A model generated the notes under the pieces. That model made no database searches. It worked only from the letters and a program-made list of their open reading frames with translations, and was not told where the DNA came from. A stretch of 64,000 bases of DNA, taken from Tritrichomonas musculus. Lineage: Eukaryota > Parabasalia > Tritrichomonadida > Tritrichomonadidae. The position numbers and the translations under genes are program-made. Numbering within the stretch: the first letter of the stretch is position 1; every line of letters begins with the position of its first letter. The stretch spans positions 2,108,001 through 2,172,000 of the forward strand of contig JAPFFF010000021.1 of the NCBI GenBank assembly GCA_039105265.1, in the 5' to 3' direction. This document shows, in pieces, positions 1-10,435 of the stretch.

Positions 1-600
1 TTTAATATTAATTTTTAAATTTCTTTTTCTTGTATTTTTCTAATAATAATATTATATAAAACATATCATAAGCGTGTAAATGAAAGTGCTTATATTTGAC
101 AAATATGCAATACATGTAAAAATGCTTAATTTCGTAAATATTTAGAGTCCTCTAAATTTTTTAATTTAATCGTTATAAATAAAGGAAACTTTATATTAGC
201 ATACAGTGCATTCAATGATTAAATTAAATTAAAATATTTAGAGGATTCTAAATTAGCATAACAATTTAATGTGAAAGCTAAATATCTTTGAATGATAAGA
301 ATCAAATTTGATTTTACATATTTTTTTTGGAGTCAAGTTTTGAATTTATAATTATACATCAATAGTGGCTATTAATTTCAAATACCAAAGTATAAACCAT
401 TTATTAGTCAATTGCTTTAAATAATATTATAGTATTGAAGTGCATCTTTAAAATACTATACTGTATAGTTATTATAATAACTATGCAGCCATAATATCAC
501 ATATATACAAATTAAAATATTATGGATGATAAAATATAATCAATTTTCAATTAAAATGATATGAAATTGTAGAATAACAAAAAGTTTCAAATCCAAATAT
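1..600. other. AT-rich intergenic DNA with a hairpin
   Basis: No credible gene is visible. The main structure is an imperfect inverted repeat of about 32 bases (140-171 against 217-253) around a loop of about 45 bases. It contains near-palindromic TTTAGAG-CCTCTAAA type cores. Short palindromes also occur near 455-490. Confidence 0.5.
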
Positions 601-604
601 TTAA

Positions 605-3588
605 GGGTAAAGTTGGCTTTTCTTTTTTTTGAAATCTTTTAATTTATTCTATGTGCTGCTTGAATGAATTGTATGATCATTGAATTTATTTCTATGTAAA
701 TTCAATCTTTTCTGAGGGGCATTCAAATGAACAGAAAAAAAAGAGCTCCACAGAGCTATCAAATCAATTTTTGTACAAAAAAGCATTACAACGTAATGTA
801 AAATATTCTGAATTTTGGATATATAACAAAAAATGGTCCAAATTATGAAAAAAATAAAAAATGAAAATATCATAATCCAAAAAATATCAAGAAAACATTT
901 TTTTACTAAAAAAAGTGCATATTTCTAATTTTAAAGATATATACAAGGGGAATCATTTGTTTTTATCATATTTAATTTGAAGCAGACTGAATTGCAATGC
1001 TTTTTTTTTCTTCAATTTCGAAAAAAATATTTTTTCTACTTAATTCTATTGATATTGGTTGATATATATTTTTTATACGAATATTTTAGATTGATATTCG
1101 ATATTCATTAAGAAAAATATTTGTTTTAAAATGCAATAAAATTATTTGAAAATTTTATCTTGAAAATTTTGATGTTAGCAAGTCGGCTCTTCTCGAATAG
1201 GAAACTTTTTGGATTTGTACTAGGAAAATATAATTAATAGCATTTATTATAATAAAATGGCCCATTAAAAATTAGAAAATTTGAATCATGGAGAAAATTG
1301 AATATTGATATTTCTGTGATTTTTTGATTTGATGGATTTTTCCTATTATATTTTATGTAGTATTTGATATATACATAAAATTAAGGAATATAATTGCGTG
1401 TAAAATGAAAAATTGGCACTTTCAAATAAGTTTGTTTTTGAAAATATTGAAAGGGTTGAAAAGTTGAATAAAATCAAAAAAAAAAAAAATATTTATCATA
1501 TCTTATTATTAAAAAAGCCAAAATTATTATAATTTTTATATTAATTTATATATAATAATATATATATATTATTTATTAAATATTAATAATATAATGAATA
1601 TGGAAATAAATATTCTTTTTTTAAGTTAACTTAAAAATTCAATGGAGATAAAAAAATTTGAATGAATGCTTTTTCGTTTTTTTATTCAAAATTATGAGAT
1701 AAAAAATGTTTTTATCTCAATAAATTTATCATAATTTATATATATAATATCAGCTAATAGACATAATAATTAATTAAACTACAAAAACATATATATCCAT
1801 ATATATTAAAAAATATTTATTTATTTTGAACAATAAACTAATTTATCAATTGAAACCATAGTTTATATTATTACTTAAGCTTTAATGCATTGCATAAAAA
1901 TCAAAATAAATAATTAAATTAGTATATTAATCCAAAAAAAGTCGAATTTTTTTTTATTCTTCTATACATAAAAGAAAACAAGATGCCAAACTATTTTTTT
2001 TCTATATTTAATTGGTTGATTGAATAGAAAAAGTATTATAATAACCATTTATCAATTGAAATAGCTATATATTTTTGCTGAATCCATACCAATGTTTTAT
2101 AAAATTTCCGAATAAATCCTTTTATTTACGAAATTAAATAATTTTATAATTCTAAGGTATTCCATATAAAATTTCATTACAAATATCTTTTTTATTTTCA
2201 TATTGATTCAATAAAACTGTTTTTTGATGAGAGAAATTGGTTCACAATTTTTTGAAAGAAATTTTTTTTTATTCAATTATTTGAGAAAATAGAAATTCGA
2301 AAAAAACTATCTAAACAAAAATATTCTTATTTAAGAAAATAATCTTAAATTAATTATATTTTTTTAAATTAAGATTATACATGATAATCTTAATGGATAA
2401 AATAAAAAATGATTAAACGTTGATTTGATAAGAAATATATAAATTTTTTATATTTTAATGAAATATCAGATTTGCCATTAGCAACAGTCTGACCGATTCT
2501 ATGAGATTATTCAAATTAATTGAGATATTTTTTTGAAGTCAATAATTTATATATAACTCATAAAAAAAACAATATATAAACAATTAAACATTTGAATATA
2601 AATAATAACATTATTTTATAATATATAATAATATTAAAAAGTGCTATTAAAGCAGTATATGAAAAATCAAATTTAAATCATTCTGAAAAAATTAATTGTA
2701 ATTAAATAAATTAAATAGATAAATCATTTGATGTTTATTAATAGCAAATCAGTTATTTGTTCAGCAAAAAATAATGTATTTTTTAAAAATGAAATATTCG
2801 TAAATAGAACTCAATTTCAACTCCAAAATTTTAGATTGGAAAAAAAAATAGTATTATATATTAACAATTATTTATCAAAAATATTATTTATCAGGTATTT
2901 GGCGAGAAAACGAACCTCGACAAAAAAATTCGAACGATAGATTCAATTCTTTCAAATTATTTGAAGGAAAAACTCACAATTTACTCGTTAGACGATTAGA
3001 ATTTCAATAAATTATTTTCATGCTAATTATTGAAAATTGAATATCATTGAAAGTATGTATTATTTATTATATATATTTCTTGATCAATTATATATATACA
3101 TTTAATATAATTTTTAAATAAATTATATATATAAAAATAAATAACAAATTAATAAATAAATCTAATGTAATCCTTTGTTATTATATTAAAATACATAAAA
3201 ATAACATTATAAGGTCAATTTATAACCATATCTCTCTTTTTATATTAATCTATTTTTATTTTGATAAAATTTGAATAAATATCTCATTAAAATAAAAATA
3301 TAATTTTAATAATATATATATAATTACATGAATCTGCATTTATATTCAAAATATTAATATTTTTATTGAATATTAGAATCTATAAAAAAATATTAATCGT
3401 TTTTTATCTGAAAAATTTATTTAATAATTTCAATTAATTCAAAAAATTTGGGACCTATATCTCAATTTTCATTGAATTTTGAGAAATATTCTCAAATCAT
3501 ATTACAACTCTGATTAGCAAAAACTCATAGAATATTTTGAAAGATATTACAAAAAGTGGAAAAAAGTTGAGAAAAGCCAACTTTACCC
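605..3588. mobile_element. Decayed ~3 kb element with terminal inverted repeats and TTAA flanks
   Basis: The left end (605-622) reads GGGTAAAGTTGGCTTTTC and the right end (3571-3588) is its exact reverse complement. Both are flanked by TTAA (601-604 and 3589-3592). A perfect 18-bp match at this spacing, with identical flanks, suggests the two ends of one transposable element. TTAA duplication is known for piggyBac and Kolobok families. The flanks can also be read as a TA duplication, as in Tc1/mariner elements. The interior is very AT-rich and full of stops, and only unrecognised ORFs of about 70 codons remain (649-873 minus, 2728-2940 plus). If it is an element it is non-autonomous or decayed; the family is not assigned. 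Confidence 0.55.
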
Positions 3589-3592
3589 TTAA

Positions 3593-3847
3593 TACAATTA
3601 CTGATGGAATAAAATGTCATTTTCTTCTTTTGAATTGTCGCTTAAGATATAACTATACTTTTTTACTACCTAATGATCATTCACCAAGAAGTTTGAAAGT
3701 AAAAGGTAAAACTAGCTTTTGATATTTGGTTAGTTCGCCATTTTTTTGATGTTTTAACTATAAATACGGTTAAGCAGAAAAAATTTGGTCAATTATAAGA
3801 TACTTTTATATCAATTTTCAATAGGAAAAAATTTTCATAATTAAAAA
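3593..3847. other. Intergenic spacer upstream of the NSF gene
   Basis: The spacer between the 3-kb element and the NSF-like gene holds no supported gene. A sequence at about 3704-3721 resembles the left terminus of the element with four mismatches in 17, probably by chance. The likely initiator lies at 3835-3839. Confidence 0.4.
3835..3839 (+). promoter_or_regulatory. Candidate trichomonad initiator (Inr)
   Basis: TCATA lies nine bases before the start codon of the NSF-like gene and fits the trichomonad initiator pattern TCA-Py-(T/A), whose A is the usual transcription start. The motif is short and common in AT-rich DNA, so position relative to the ATG is the main support. Confidence 0.35.
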
Positions 3848-6046
3848 ATGAGTGTAAAACTATCAGCAGATAAATCCCCAAACACAGATTGCGCTAAATC
3901 TAACATGATTTATGTTGACAAAGATACATTTAATTCAATGCCAGAAGATAAAACTGTTACAATCAATGGTTTTATTTTTATCGTTGATACATATCCAACC
4001 ATCAAACCAGGCACTGTAGCATTAAACACTGAGCAACGTCGTTTACTTAACTGCTCACTTCAACAGCAATTGACACTGAAGTTTAAATACGCTGATTATG
4101 TATGCACACAAGTTACTTTCGAAATCTCATGGCTCTCAAAAAGTAAAGCTCACAGTCTCACTCTCGATGCTGACCAGTTAAGAGATTATTACAAACGAAA
4201 TTATGTAAAATTGCCAATTAATATAACACAAAAGTACATGTTCAATTTCAACAACGATGACTTCTTCATCCAAGTAACAGAACTTGAAGCAGGTAAGCTT
4301 AACAAAAAAATGGAAATCACACCAGAGCCACAAGTACCAGCTGCATTATTCAATCCTAACATAACAAAAATTATCTTCAAAAAAGAGCCAAGCACATCAA
4401 TCGTTATCGAAGACAATTCTGTTTCTCAAGCAACCAATGTTTTCAGACCAGATTTCAATTTCGAAGATCTTGGAATTGGTGGTCTCGATAAAGAATTTGC
4501 TACATTGTTCCGTCGTGCTTTCAATTCACGTCTTTTCCCACCAAAGTTTATTCGCGAAAGAGGTATTAAGCACGTTAAAGGTATCTTACTATACGGTCCT
4601 CCAGGTACAGGTAAAACTTTAATGGCTAGACAAATCGGAAAGATGCTTAATGCTTGTGAGCCAAAGATTGTTAGTGGTCCAGAAGTTCTCGATAAAATGG
4701 TTGGAGAATCAGAACGTAAAATCCGTGATTTATTTGCCGAAGCAGAAGCAGATCAAGATCAAAATGGTGATAATGCACAACTCCATCTTATCATTTTCGA
4801 TGAAATTGATTCTATTTGTAAGAAGCGAGGTGGACAAGGAACATTAAGCGGCATTCAAGATACATTAGTTAACCAACTTCTTTCTAAAATTGATGGTGTC
4901 AATGAACTTGATGATGTTTTACTTATTGGTATGACAAACAGAAAAGATCTTATTGATGATGCTATTCTCAGACCTGGAAGACTTGAAGTCCAACTTTGTA
5001 TCGGTCTTCCAGATGAACCTGGTCGTGAACAAATCTTCCAAATTCATACCAAGAAATTACGACAATGTAATGGTATGGCAGATGATGTTGATCTTAAAGA
5101 ACTTGCACACTTAACACCAAACTACACAGGTGCAGAAATAGAAGGTGTTGTCAAAAGCGCACAATCATTTTCTCTTAATAACGGTTTCGATCCAAAAACT
5201 CTCAAATTAAGAGATGTGAAAGAATTGAAAGTTACACGTGAGCATTTTATGCTCGCTTTACAAGAAGTCAAACCTAAATTCGGTATTGAAGAAGATATCT
5301 CAAAGCTTGCTCCTCGTGGCATTGTCGATTTTTCAAAAGGTTTCAAACATACCAAGAAGCATGTTCAAAAATTCATTGATTCACTCCTTAACAGTGATGC
5401 TTCCTCACTTATGTGTTTCTGCATCTCAGGTCTCCCTGGTACGGGTCTTACTTCTTTCGCTGTTTCTGTAGCTAAAGAAGGTTTCACCTTTGTTAAACTC
5501 ATTCTTGCAAAAGATTTCATCGGAAAGAACGATGATCAAGTATGTAATGAAATTAACGATATCTTCCAAAACGCTTACCGTTCAAAAGTATCAGCTATTG
5601 TTATTGATGATCTCGACGCAATTATCGAATTTTCTCCAATTGGACCAAGATTTGCCAATAAGATCTTACAAACATTACTTGTTTTGATCAAGCAAATTCC
5701 TCCATCAAACTCCAAATTGGCAATCTTTTGCACAACTTCAATGCGAAATGAAATGAGATCAATTGGTGTTGACCAACGTTATTTCTACGAAGAAATCACT
5801 TTAGAATGCATAACTGATCATAAGCAACTTAGCGTTATTGCTAAAGATGCTTGCAACGTTGAAATTGATTTCTCAGGTGAAGATGAAGAAGAAATTGATA
5901 ACTACTTGAAATCACACATTATTCCAATTAAGAGAGTTATCGAATGCATTGACTTCGCTAATTTCGAAGCAAAGGACGAAAAGATAAAATGGTCTCGATT
6001 GTTCAAATCAATCAAAGAACATATCAAATCTAGTCTTGACATTTAA
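3848..6046 (+). CDS. NSF: NSF/Sec18-type AAA ATPase
   Basis: This 732-aa protein is an N-ethylmaleimide-sensitive factor, the ATPase that disassembles SNARE complexes after membrane fusion. The order is an N-terminal adaptor-binding domain (about 1-200), D1 AAA module and D2 AAA module. D1 has Walker A GPPGTGKT at 250-257 and Walker B ending in DE at 318-319. D2 keeps the family signature around SPIGPRFANK, but its Walker A reads GLPGTGLT at 528-535, so the usual lysine is leucine 534. The length is close to the roughly 740 residues normal for NSF. The ATG at 3848 follows an initiator-like TCATA and gives a complete N domain. Assignment is strong; the D2 change suggests altered nucleotide binding in the structural ring, which is inference. 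Confidence 0.95.
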   Translation: MSVKLSADKSPNTDCAKSNMIYVDKDTFNSMPEDKTVTINGFIFIVDTYPTIKPGTVALNTEQRRLLNCSLQQQLTLKFKYADYVCTQVTFEISWLSKSKAHSLTLDADQLRDYYKRNYVKLPINITQKYMFNFNNDDFFIQVTELEAGKLNKKMEITPEPQVPAALFNPNITKIIFKKEPSTSIVIEDNSVSQATNVFRPDFNFEDLGIGGLDKEFATLFRRAFNSRLFPPKFIRERGIKHVKGILLYGPPGTGKTLMARQIGKMLNACEPKIVSGPEVLDKMVGESERKIRDLFAEAEADQDQNGDNAQLHLIIFDEIDSICKKRGGQGTLSGIQDTLVNQLLSKIDGVNELDDVLLIGMTNRKDLIDDAILRPGRLEVQLCIGLPDEPGREQIFQIHTKKLRQCNGMADDVDLKELAHLTPNYTGAEIEGVVKSAQSFSLNNGFDPKTLKLRDVKELKVTREHFMLALQEVKPKFGIEEDISKLAPRGIVDFSKGFKHTKKHVQKFIDSLLNSDASSLMCFCISGLPGTGLTSFAVSVAKEGFTFVKLILAKDFIGKNDDQVCNEINDIFQNAYRSKVSAIVIDDLDAIIEFSPIGPRFANKILQTLLVLIKQIPPSNSKLAIFCTTSMRNEMRSIGVDQRYFYEEITLECITDHKQLSVIAKDACNVEIDFSGEDEEEIDNYLKSHIIPIKRVIECIDFANFEAKDEKIKWSRLFKSIKEHIKSSLDI

Positions 6047-6343
6047 GTAAACATAATTTTTTTAATTTTAAACTAGCTTTCTTAATTTATAAAAAAAAAA
6101 ATTTCATATTTCCATTAATTACAGAAAAACAAAGAATGCTTCATTTAGCTGTATCTGAAGTTTTATCTTTTGATCGAAAGTATTATCAAAAATTGTAAAT
6201 TAAATTACTTTTACACTCAATGGCATAATTGCCATTCATCAAATAAAGAAGAATTAGTTCTCAAATCTTCAAAACTTTTTGAGATCAACAAATTTTTTAT
6301 TTCATTCAAAAAATAATTTGAAAAAAATTAGTAAAATTTTTAA

Positions 6344-8101
6344 ATGCCCGCAAAGAGCAAAGACCCTTTATCTCGTTTGAGGCAACTTGTTATCAATTTT
6401 GAAGAAAAAGAAACTGATTTATCTCAAGTTCCCAAAGACTTAGTTAATGAATTTGGATATGCATGCCTTTCCAATTCATTAATGTTTAAAGAACCAGAAA
6501 TCCCAAAACATGATGAAGAAGGAATATCACAATATATACAAAGTCATACATTTGACACCTTGAATTCTTTAATTAGTTACATAAAATCTTTAAATGACGA
6601 TATAGATAAACTTTTTGCAATATTTGCCTATGCGGCTCTCAATATTCGATACGATACAGAAGCTTTCTTCTCAGGAAACCATAAGAGCGCTACTCTTGAA
6701 AGCGTTTTTCAAACAAAATTAGCTGTGTGCGAAGGATATGCTTTATTCTTTAGAGAAATGTCTAAAAGAGTTGGATTAAATTCCAAACGAATAGTAATTT
6801 CTGATTATTCCAATTTTTCCAAAGCATTTGGTTTTGATCCATTGAATCCACCAAGTACAATTAAGTCTGATCATGCTTCGGTTCATATAACAATTGATGG
6901 AGTTCCATTCATTAGCGAACCTACATGGGCAGCTGGCTATCTCAATAATTCTAATCAATTTCAATGGAGCTATAAGCCTAAATTATTTTTAATTCCACTT
7001 TATAAATCATTATGCGACCATTATCCATGTGATGATTGTCAAAAATTACTTCCATTCAAATTCACGTTTAATGATTTCTTTAAATCGTGCGATGTGAGTC
7101 CATGCGGCATAAATCTCAAAACAGAGTCTAATCCTTACGTTAATATTGAATCCAAAAGCGGATATTTAGAGCAGATATACAGTTGTGATGGTCCTATTGA
7201 TTGGATTCAAATTCACCTATACAAGAAAAATTCTAATAGTTTCAATGAAATCCAATCAAATGGAATAACTAGTTACGAAATAATACAACGAAAATTGCCA
7301 AATCATCCAGAACGTTGTCGATTCATATGCAATATCGCATTTCCTGAAAAAGGATTTTACGAGATTGAGATTTATATTGATGGACCACGCGTTCTCAAAT
7401 TTTACGTTAACAGCTTATCAAAGTGCTCAACTTCTGTTCCTTTACAATTAAATCCATTCCACGATTCAAAATTCATCCCAATATCACCTAAAAGAATATT
7501 AAGTACAGTTAAGCATGGCGTTGCTTTGATTCGATTTGCTGTTAGTCCAAAACGTTCCGGCTTACTTTGGAACATTTTCAAATTAACTGATTCAAATAGC
7601 TTTGCTAAAGATGGCGAATCTATTAGTCGAACATGTGGTATATATTCGAAATTAAAAATTCCTTTCGATGATGAACGCTATGAAGATCAATTATGCATTA
7701 CATTCCCGTCAAATGGAAGATATTCGGTTGCTTTATATCTTGCAAATGATGAAGGATCTTATACTTCATATATTACTTATTATTTCGATGTAACTGGAGC
7801 AAGTTCTGATAGATCAATAGTCAGTCCTGTTGAATTTATGTTTAAAGGAAGAACTTTTGTTTCTGATAGTGAAGCTCAATTGTCACAGGATCAGATGGAA
7901 AATTTGAAAGAACCAACTCAATCAGAATTAAAACTTTTAGCAGAACTCAAAAGACTAACTGACCAAGATGATGCAAAAGTTGAAATGAGAAGAAATAGAC
8001 CGCATAAAGGCAAATCTAAAAATACAAAAGCTAAAGATTCAAAAGGAAATGATTCGGAATTTGATGGAAAAAGTTCTTCAAAGTGTTGCTTGCTGATTTA
8101 A
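6344..8101 (+). CDS. Transglutaminase-like (kyphoscoliosis-peptidase type) protein with CaaX-like end
   Basis: This 585-aa protein contains a transglutaminase-like core at about 85-200. The segment around AVCEGYA supplies the putative nucleophile Cys129, followed by DHASVHI with His177. The third catalytic position, normally Asp in a D-x-T-W motif, is Glu192 in SEPTW. Two beta-rich repeats (about 240-350 and 365-490) follow, as in KY-type proteins of protists. The tail is basic, rich in Lys/Arg/Ser, and ends KCCLLI; the last four residues CLLI fit a prenylation CaaX box with an adjacent Cys that could be palmitoylated. No signal peptide is seen, so a cytosolic, membrane-tethered protein is inferred. 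Whether it acts as a protease, a transglutaminase or a scaffold is unknown. Confidence 0.8.
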   Translation: MPAKSKDPLSRLRQLVINFEEKETDLSQVPKDLVNEFGYACLSNSLMFKEPEIPKHDEEGISQYIQSHTFDTLNSLISYIKSLNDDIDKLFAIFAYAALNIRYDTEAFFSGNHKSATLESVFQTKLAVCEGYALFFREMSKRVGLNSKRIVISDYSNFSKAFGFDPLNPPSTIKSDHASVHITIDGVPFISEPTWAAGYLNNSNQFQWSYKPKLFLIPLYKSLCDHYPCDDCQKLLPFKFTFNDFFKSCDVSPCGINLKTESNPYVNIESKSGYLEQIYSCDGPIDWIQIHLYKKNSNSFNEIQSNGITSYEIIQRKLPNHPERCRFICNIAFPEKGFYEIEIYIDGPRVLKFYVNSLSKCSTSVPLQLNPFHDSKFIPISPKRILSTVKHGVALIRFAVSPKRSGLLWNIFKLTDSNSFAKDGESISRTCGIYSKLKIPFDDERYEDQLCITFPSNGRYSVALYLANDEGSYTSYITYYFDVTGASSDRSIVSPVEFMFKGRTFVSDSEAQLSQDQMENLKEPTQSELKLLAELKRLTDQDDAKVEMRRNRPHKGKSKNTKAKDSKGNDSEFDGKSSSKCCLLI

Positions 8102-8360
8102 TACGAATCGTGTAAATTTTATATTAATAAAAAAAAAGAAGCTGTAGCGGATTTGATTTTATTATTATATTCGAATATGAGTTAAAATATTAAGCTTACG
8201 AACTTCACTAAACTCAAAATATTCTTTTTGAATCCAATCTTCAAGATATTCATAATAAATTGAATTATTTTATAGATTGAATCAATAAAATGAAAATATA
8301 TATGATTGAGAAGAGAATGTTTTATAGAAAAAAATGTCAACATGTGCCTTTAATGAAATT

Positions 8361-9884
8361 TTATCCTTTAATGACACCAATTGGTCTAAGCTTAGCGACC
8401 TTTTTAGAAACTCCAACCTTTTGGCAAGCTTCGATAACTTGATCAATATCTTTGTATGATTTAGGAGCTTCTTCAATAATTGTATCTTTGTTTGCTGCCA
8501 TCAATTCGACACCTTTTTGAGAAAGTTCATTTTTAATTTGGCCAACAGTGAGTTCTCTGAGAGCTTTACTTCTTGACATGACTCTTCCTGCACCGTGACA
8601 AGTTGAACCAAAGGAATTATTTACTTCTTCAACAGTACCAACAAGAATATATGATCCTGTTCCCATTGAACCTCCGATAAGAACTGGTTGACCAATTTCT
8701 TTGTATTTGAGTGGTAATTCATCTCTGTCTGGTCCAAATGAACGAGTTGCACCTTTTCTGTGAACAACAAATTCACGTTCAACTCCATCAATGGTATGTC
8801 TTTCGATTTTAGCGATATTGTGTGCAACATCATAAATTAAATCCATTTTAATTTCTTCATTGTTGCTGTTGGTTGTGCCAAAAACTTCAGTAAATGCTTT
8901 ACGTGCAAAGTGAGTAATGATTTGTCTGTTACACCATGCAAAATTGGCAGCAGCTCCCATTGATTGAAGATATCTTTGACCAAGATCGCTGTAAAGTGGT
9001 GCAGCTGATAATTGCTTATCTGGAAGATTTGGATTGAAGCATTTTTGTTCCATTTCTTTAATAAAATCATCTGCTACTTGATGCCCAAGTCCACGAGAAC
9101 CAGTGTGAATCATGCAAACTACTTCGCCTTTCTTGAGACCCATGACTTCAGCAGCCTTGTCATCGTAAATTTCATCAATGTACTGAACTTCTACGTAGTG
9201 GTTTCCTGCACCTAATGTTCCGAGTTGTCCATTACCACGGTCAATAGCTCGATTTGTTATCAATGATGGATTTGCAAATTTGAGGCATCCACCTTCTTCA
9301 CAGTTTTCTAAATCTTCTGGAACACCATATCCGTGCTCAATGGCCCAGCCAGCACCTTTTGAAAGAACTTCTGGAACTTCTTCTTTAGTCATGAAATTTT
9401 TCCTTTTTCCACCAACTCCTGTTGGAATGTTACGATACATTGCTTCAATTAATTCTTTTTTCTTTGCTTCAACTTCTTCGCGTTTCAAATGTGTTGTGAA
9501 GCATCGAACACCACAGTTGATATCATATCCGACACCTCCAGGTGAAATGATGCAGTTTGGATCGCATGTATCAAATGCTGCGACACCTCCAATAGAAAAT
9601 CCGTATCCAGAGTGCATATCAGGCATGCCATATGAGTATTTGGAGATTCCAGGCAATGTTGCAACGTATGCAATTTGCATAATTGAAGGAAGACCTACGT
9701 TTCTGTTTTTTATCCAGTTGTTGAGTTCATCAAAAGCAAGATCAGCCATATCTTTTGTTGCATAAAAGCGGCCAGGAACGCGCATATTAGGAACAAAGCC
9801 AATTGGAATTTCATAAACGCATTCTTCACCTTCTACAAGGTGAATCATAGATGGATCAATTGGGAGAGGATTAGGTTGAGACAT
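8361..9884 (-). CDS. rtcB: RtcB-type tRNA-splicing / RNA ligase
   Basis: This 507-aa protein matches the RtcB (HSPC117) family in length and motifs. It has the MPDMHSGYGFSIGG segment, SPGGVGYDINCGVR with the conserved Cys, GAGNHYVEVQ, MIHTGSRGLGHQV, and VAHNIAKIE containing a metal- or GMP-site histidine region. The C-terminus has GAGRVMSR and ends in the usual LRPIGVIKG. The family joins 2',3'-cyclic phosphate and 5'-OH RNA ends with GTP and Mn2+, as in tRNA exon ligation and RNA repair. No frameshift or missing core motif is seen. The ATG at 9884 is supported by the usual N-terminal length and an initiator-like motif just upstream. Confidence 0.96.
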   Translation of the reverse strand: MSQPNPLPIDPSMIHLVEGEECVYEIPIGFVPNMRVPGRFYATKDMADLAFDELNNWIKNRNVGLPSIMQIAYVATLPGISKYSYGMPDMHSGYGFSIGGVAAFDTCDPNCIISPGGVGYDINCGVRCFTTHLKREEVEAKKKELIEAMYRNIPTGVGGKRKNFMTKEEVPEVLSKGAGWAIEHGYGVPEDLENCEEGGCLKFANPSLITNRAIDRGNGQLGTLGAGNHYVEVQYIDEIYDDKAAEVMGLKKGEVVCMIHTGSRGLGHQVADDFIKEMEQKCFNPNLPDKQLSAAPLYSDLGQRYLQSMGAAANFAWCNRQIITHFARKAFTEVFGTTNSNNEEIKMDLIYDVAHNIAKIERHTIDGVEREFVVHRKGATRSFGPDRDELPLKYKEIGQPVLIGGSMGTGSYILVGTVEEVNNSFGSTCHGAGRVMSRSKALRELTVGQIKNELSQKGVELMAANKDTIIEEAPKSYKDIDQVIEACQKVGVSKKVAKLRPIGVIKG

Positions 9885-9891
9885 TAGATCA

Positions 9892-9896
9892 AATGA
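9892..9896 (-). promoter_or_regulatory. Candidate initiator for rtcB
   Basis: On the minus strand TCATT lies seven bases before the rtcB start codon and matches TCA-Py-(T/A). Confidence 0.35.
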
Positions 9897-10430
9897 TGAT
9901 CAAAAAAACTCAAAAAATTCAATTGGCAGAATTAAAAAAAAATCTCGTTATTGGTAATTTTAAACCATCTATTTTACTGTAAAAAATAAATATATGCTAA
10001 TTTTTCAAATAAAATAAAATAATAAATATTATTTTATTTGTTTATAATTCCTTTTTTAAAATAATAACTGAGAAAATTAGCGGAAAAATATGTTTTATAA
10101 AAACTAATAATAATTGATAGTTATTGATTCAAAACAAAACCAACATCAAAATTGGGAAAAGTATCAATCGAGAAATGTTTAATTGACCTTCCTTTTCTGA
10201 TGCTGCTGATATTAGTTGTAAATTATGGCTTTGAATTTTTAATTTAATAAAATGTTATTGATCAATTTTTATAGTTTTTATTACTGAAAATTTTTTTATT
10301 TTGATAAATATAATGAGTTACACTATATTTTGACCTTAATTTAACGAAATTTCTGAGATATTTGCAATTTAAATTTGTTATTTTAACGATAATATTTTCA
10401 ATTAAAAATTGGCCAGTTAAAAATATTCAG

Positions 10431-10435
10431 TCATA
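10431..10435 (+). promoter_or_regulatory. Candidate initiator for the DUF3447/ankyrin gene
   Basis: TCATA directly abuts the ATG at 10436 and fits TCA-Py-(T/A). If used, the 5' leader would be only a few bases, which is typical for trichomonads. Confidence 0.35.

Larger units (their letters stand above)
9885..10435. other. Divergent intergenic region between rtcB and an ankyrin gene
   Basis: This AT-rich spacer separates two divergently transcribed genes. Apart from the initiator-like motifs at its two ends, no gene or repeat is recognised. Confidence 0.5.

Noticed and set aside
649-873. Small frames inside the 3-kb element (also 2728-2940)
   Set aside because: They do not match any transposase motif I recognise and have ordinary AT-rich composition, so they are not called as genes.
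9280-9765. 161-codon plus-strand frame inside rtcB
   Set aside because: It is antisense to conserved RtcB motifs and lacks its own features.
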